A DNA stretch of 13,265 nucleotides. Origin: CAADGU01 sp964581605 (GTDB taxonomy: Bacteria > Chloroflexota > Anaerolineae > Promineifilales > Promineifilaceae). Shown here one piece after another: positions 11,636 to 13,265 of this stretch. Position 1 is the first letter of the stretch, and each line of letters begins with the position of its first letter. The translations under genes and the position numbers were made by a program. Below the pieces are notes generated by a model, which made no database searches, was not told where the DNA came from, and saw nothing but the letters and a program-made list of their open reading frames with translations. The stretch spans positions 1 through 13,265 of the forward strand of contig CAZOPF010000137.1 of the NCBI GenBank assembly GCA_964581605.1, written 5' to 3'.

Positions 11636-13027
11636 TCATCCGCCACTTTCCAATTGCAGCAGCGCCTCAGCAGCGGGGGAAAAGTTGGGATTAAAGGCAA
11701 TGGCGCGTTCCAAATTATCGCGGGCGTCGGCCATTTCACCCAAAGCTGCCTGCGCCAATGCCTTGTAATAGAAAGATTCTTCAAAATAGGGGCGGTCTTT
11801 CAACGTGGTATCGGCCAGCAAAATGACATCTTCGTAACGGCCGACCTGATAATACGCTTCATATGGGCCAAATTGATACCACAACATGCGCCAGGGCAGG
11901 CCAATGGCCCGCGCCTGATCAAATGCCTGCGCCGCCGCCTCATAGTTGCCTGCGGCGTTCAAACTGGTGCCCAGGTTGAACCAGTAGAAGGCGTTTTCCG
12001 GGTCTGACTGCGCATCTTGCTGTGCCTGCACCAACGAATTCTGCCACATCACGGCATCGTCCATCTCCGCACTGACAATATCGGCCACCAGTTGGGCCTG
12101 TTCCGGGCGATAGAGGGCGATGTAGTTGCGGTTGAAGTGGGGCCAATCACGGGCCGCATCGGCATAGGTGAGGGCACGGCCGTTGGGGTCCGCATTACTC
12201 AAGGGCTGCCCACCTGTGCCTAACCAGGAGTCGTATACCCAAAACTGCTCTAACTCATCATCATAAGCCACCACCAGCATGTAATGGCCATACCAGCCCA
12301 TCCAGCTTAAGTCGCCGGGTGGGTTTAGCCCCACCTCCAGAATGACCGGGATGCCATTTGCCAGCAGCCGTTTGATGGTTTCCTGACGGCCGTTTACCCG
12401 AAACAATGCCTGGTATGGGGTTTGTTCCTGGACGTAAGCCACCATCTCGGCGGGTGTCACATCCCGATCTTCAGGGTTAGGCTTGACCACACTGGCAATC
12501 TGATTTTGATTCAAATCCAGCCCAAAAAAAGTGAGAGCCATCGCCAATGTGGCCGGGCCGCAGTTGTTCCATTCTTGAAATTGATGCTTGAAACCAACCA
12601 GCCGAATGGACGACGGAATGGGCGGCAACGTCGGCGTAGGGGGTGAAGCGGTGACAACAGGCGTTGGTGTATCGGTTGGGGGGATGGGTGTTGGCGTGTC
12701 TGTAGGTGGCAACGCCACATCGGTATGGGGCGGTGGCGTGAAAGTAGGCGGCAGTGGGGTTGGGGTGGGTGCGGCGGCTAAAGCGGCCGCCGGTTTGCCT
12801 AACAGCACGGATGTATCAGCCAGGGAGACGGCCGTTGGCAAAATGGGTGTGTCCTGTTGGGGTACCGCAATCCGATTAAATGGCTCTTTGAGCGGTTCAG
12901 GCAGGCGGTCGGCCGCAAAAGCAATATACCGTGACGGCACAGCACGGAGAGCTGGCGGAACGGCCACTACCAGGACTGCTACCAACAATATAAGAAAGAA
13001 GAGAACTAATATCTTGCGTCCACTCAT
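11636..13027 (-). CDS. Membrane-anchored C39-like peptidase with TPR tail (copy 1)
   Basis: A 463-aa paralogue of the downstream gene with identical layout: signal anchor (MSGRKI plus hydrophobic helix 7-24), Thr/Pro-rich linker (about 86-138, repeated PPTDTPTP), C39-like domain (about 142-300) with Cys 156 in NNCGPATLAMAL, His 248 in WYGHYMLVVAYDDE and Asp 266 in VYDSWLG, and TPR-type helices (about 330-460; NPENAF-like DPENAFYWFNLGTSLNAAGNYEAAAQAFDQA). Shared blocks with its neighbour include KPNPEDR, ETIKRL/ELIKRL, YDDEL, GLP-x-MLWYQ and the TPR core, so this is an old tandem duplication with diverged linkers and N-termini. GGGAAG 5 nt before ATG 13027 supports the start, and a promoter lies just upstream, making this the first gene of the pair. 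Secreted or surface cysteine peptidase by family; substrate unknown. Confidence 0.9.
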   Translation of the reverse strand: MSGRKILVLFFLILLVAVLVVAVPPALRAVPSRYIAFAADRLPEPLKEPFNRIAVPQQDTPILPTAVSLADTSVLLGKPAAALAAAPTPTPLPPTFTPPPHTDVALPPTDTPTPIPPTDTPTPVVTASPPTPTLPPIPSSIRLVGFKHQFQEWNNCGPATLAMALTFFGLDLNQNQIASVVKPNPEDRDVTPAEMVAYVQEQTPYQALFRVNGRQETIKRLLANGIPVILEVGLNPPGDLSWMGWYGHYMLVVAYDDELEQFWVYDSWLGTGGQPLSNADPNGRALTYADAARDWPHFNRNYIALYRPEQAQLVADIVSAEMDDAVMWQNSLVQAQQDAQSDPENAFYWFNLGTSLNAAGNYEAAAQAFDQARAIGLPWRMLWYQFGPYEAYYQVGRYEDVILLADTTLKDRPYFEESFYYKALAQAALGEMADARDNLERAIAFNPNFSPAAEALLQLESGG

Positions 13028-13044
13028 AATCTTCCCACGCGCCG

Positions 13045-13072
13045 ATTATAGCCAATTCACCCACCTGACCAA
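13045..13072 (-). promoter_or_regulatory. Sigma70-type promoter of the C39 peptidase pair
   Basis: On the minus strand, -35-like TTGGTC (13067-13072), 16-nt spacer, perfect -10 TATAAT (13045-13050). Predicted start near 13038, giving a leader of about 11 nt that still contains the GGGAAG ribosome site. Confidence 0.65.
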
Positions 13073-13184
13073 TTTTGCCTCTGCCAATCTTACCATCCTC
13101 TCACGCCATTGGGCGGTGGTATACTTCAGGCGGCAATAAGGTGTCACTTCCTAACCTGGACAAGCCAGAACCCAAGAGGTTTTC

Positions 13185-13201
13185 GCCACAGAGGCACAGA
13201 G
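13185..13201. repeat. CACAGAG direct repeat
   Basis: GCCACAGAGGCACAGAG: two CACAGAG units 9 nt apart. CACAGAG-rich strings of this wording are recalled as recurrent in intergenic DNA of several environmental bacterial phyla. It stands directly before the 10-bp array. Nothing coding was found from 13028 to the end of the window. Confidence 0.55.
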
Positions 13202-13206
13202 TTTTA

Positions 13207-13265
13207 CATGCCATCACATGCCATCACATGCCATCACATGCCATCACATGCCATCACATGCCATC
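13207..13265. repeat. CATGCCATCA 10-bp tandem array, open at window end
   Basis: Unit CATGCCATCA repeated without variation from 13207 (13207, 13217, 13227, 13237, 13247, 13257), 5.9 copies until the window ends inside the sixth. No spacers, so it is not a CRISPR array; the total length is unknown. Confidence 0.95.

Noticed and set aside
12588..13139. Plus-strand ORF of 183 aa, Gly/Val rich
   Set aside because: Antisense image of the Thr/Pro linker and signal anchor of the C39 peptidase.
13207..13265. CRISPR array
   Set aside because: The repeats are 10 bp and directly abutting, with no spacers.

Overview
The window looks like a scaffold piece from a GC-rich environmental bacterium, most likely a Chloroflexota member of the Anaerolineae/Caldilineae/Promineofilum type. 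The basis is gene content (OmpR/HK pair, PspC, SpoU methyltransferase, UbiA, MoxR/CoxE, DUF4058, Thr-Pro-linker C39 peptidases with TPR tails), tRNA genes without an encoded CCA, and a very frequent palindrome ACGGCCGT (23 copies counted by eye). The phylum is inferred, not proven. A run of exactly 100 N (7873-7972) marks an assembly gap of unknown true size.

Layout. 1-2080 (+): 3' part of an OmpR/PhoB response regulator and, 2 nt later, its membrane sensor kinase. A heptad-repeat hairpin follows, then a convergent PspC-domain protein (-). 2602-2756 (+): tRNA-Arg(CCG) with its own promoter and intrinsic terminator. 2757-3038: gene-free but rich in inverted and direct repeats. 3039-3575 (+): orphan protein with paired CxxC motifs. 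3596-4366 (-): TrmH/SpoU RNA methyltransferase. 4462-5310 (+): UbiA-family prenyltransferase, divergent from the methyltransferase across a repeat-bearing spacer.

5363-9201 (+): a MoxR-type AAA+ ATPase, a DUF4058 protein with its own promoter and AT-richer sequence, an SRPBCC/CoxG-like protein, and a CoxE-like VWA protein. MoxR plus VWA is a known metalloenzyme maturation or remodelling pair; SRPBCC proteins (CoxG) often accompany it. No client enzyme is visible here. The SRPBCC-CoxE junction is duplicated around the gap. 9265-9552 (+): small membrane protein.

9575-10004 (-): tRNA cluster Pro(TGG)-Gly(TCC)-CAT tRNA behind a strong sigma70-type promoter, with unusual hairpin and tandem repeats in both spacers. 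10053-13072 (-): a two-gene unit of paralogous secreted or membrane-anchored C39-like peptidases with TPR C-termini, with promoter, heptad-repeat spacer and probable terminator. The last ~125 nt hold a CACAGAG-type repeat and a 10-bp tandem array running off the window.

The intergenic DNA has a common style. Short tandem units, usually 7 bp but with a different sequence at each site, are often arranged as one arm of an inverted repeat. This and the ACGGCCGT octamer are the most unusual signals in the window.
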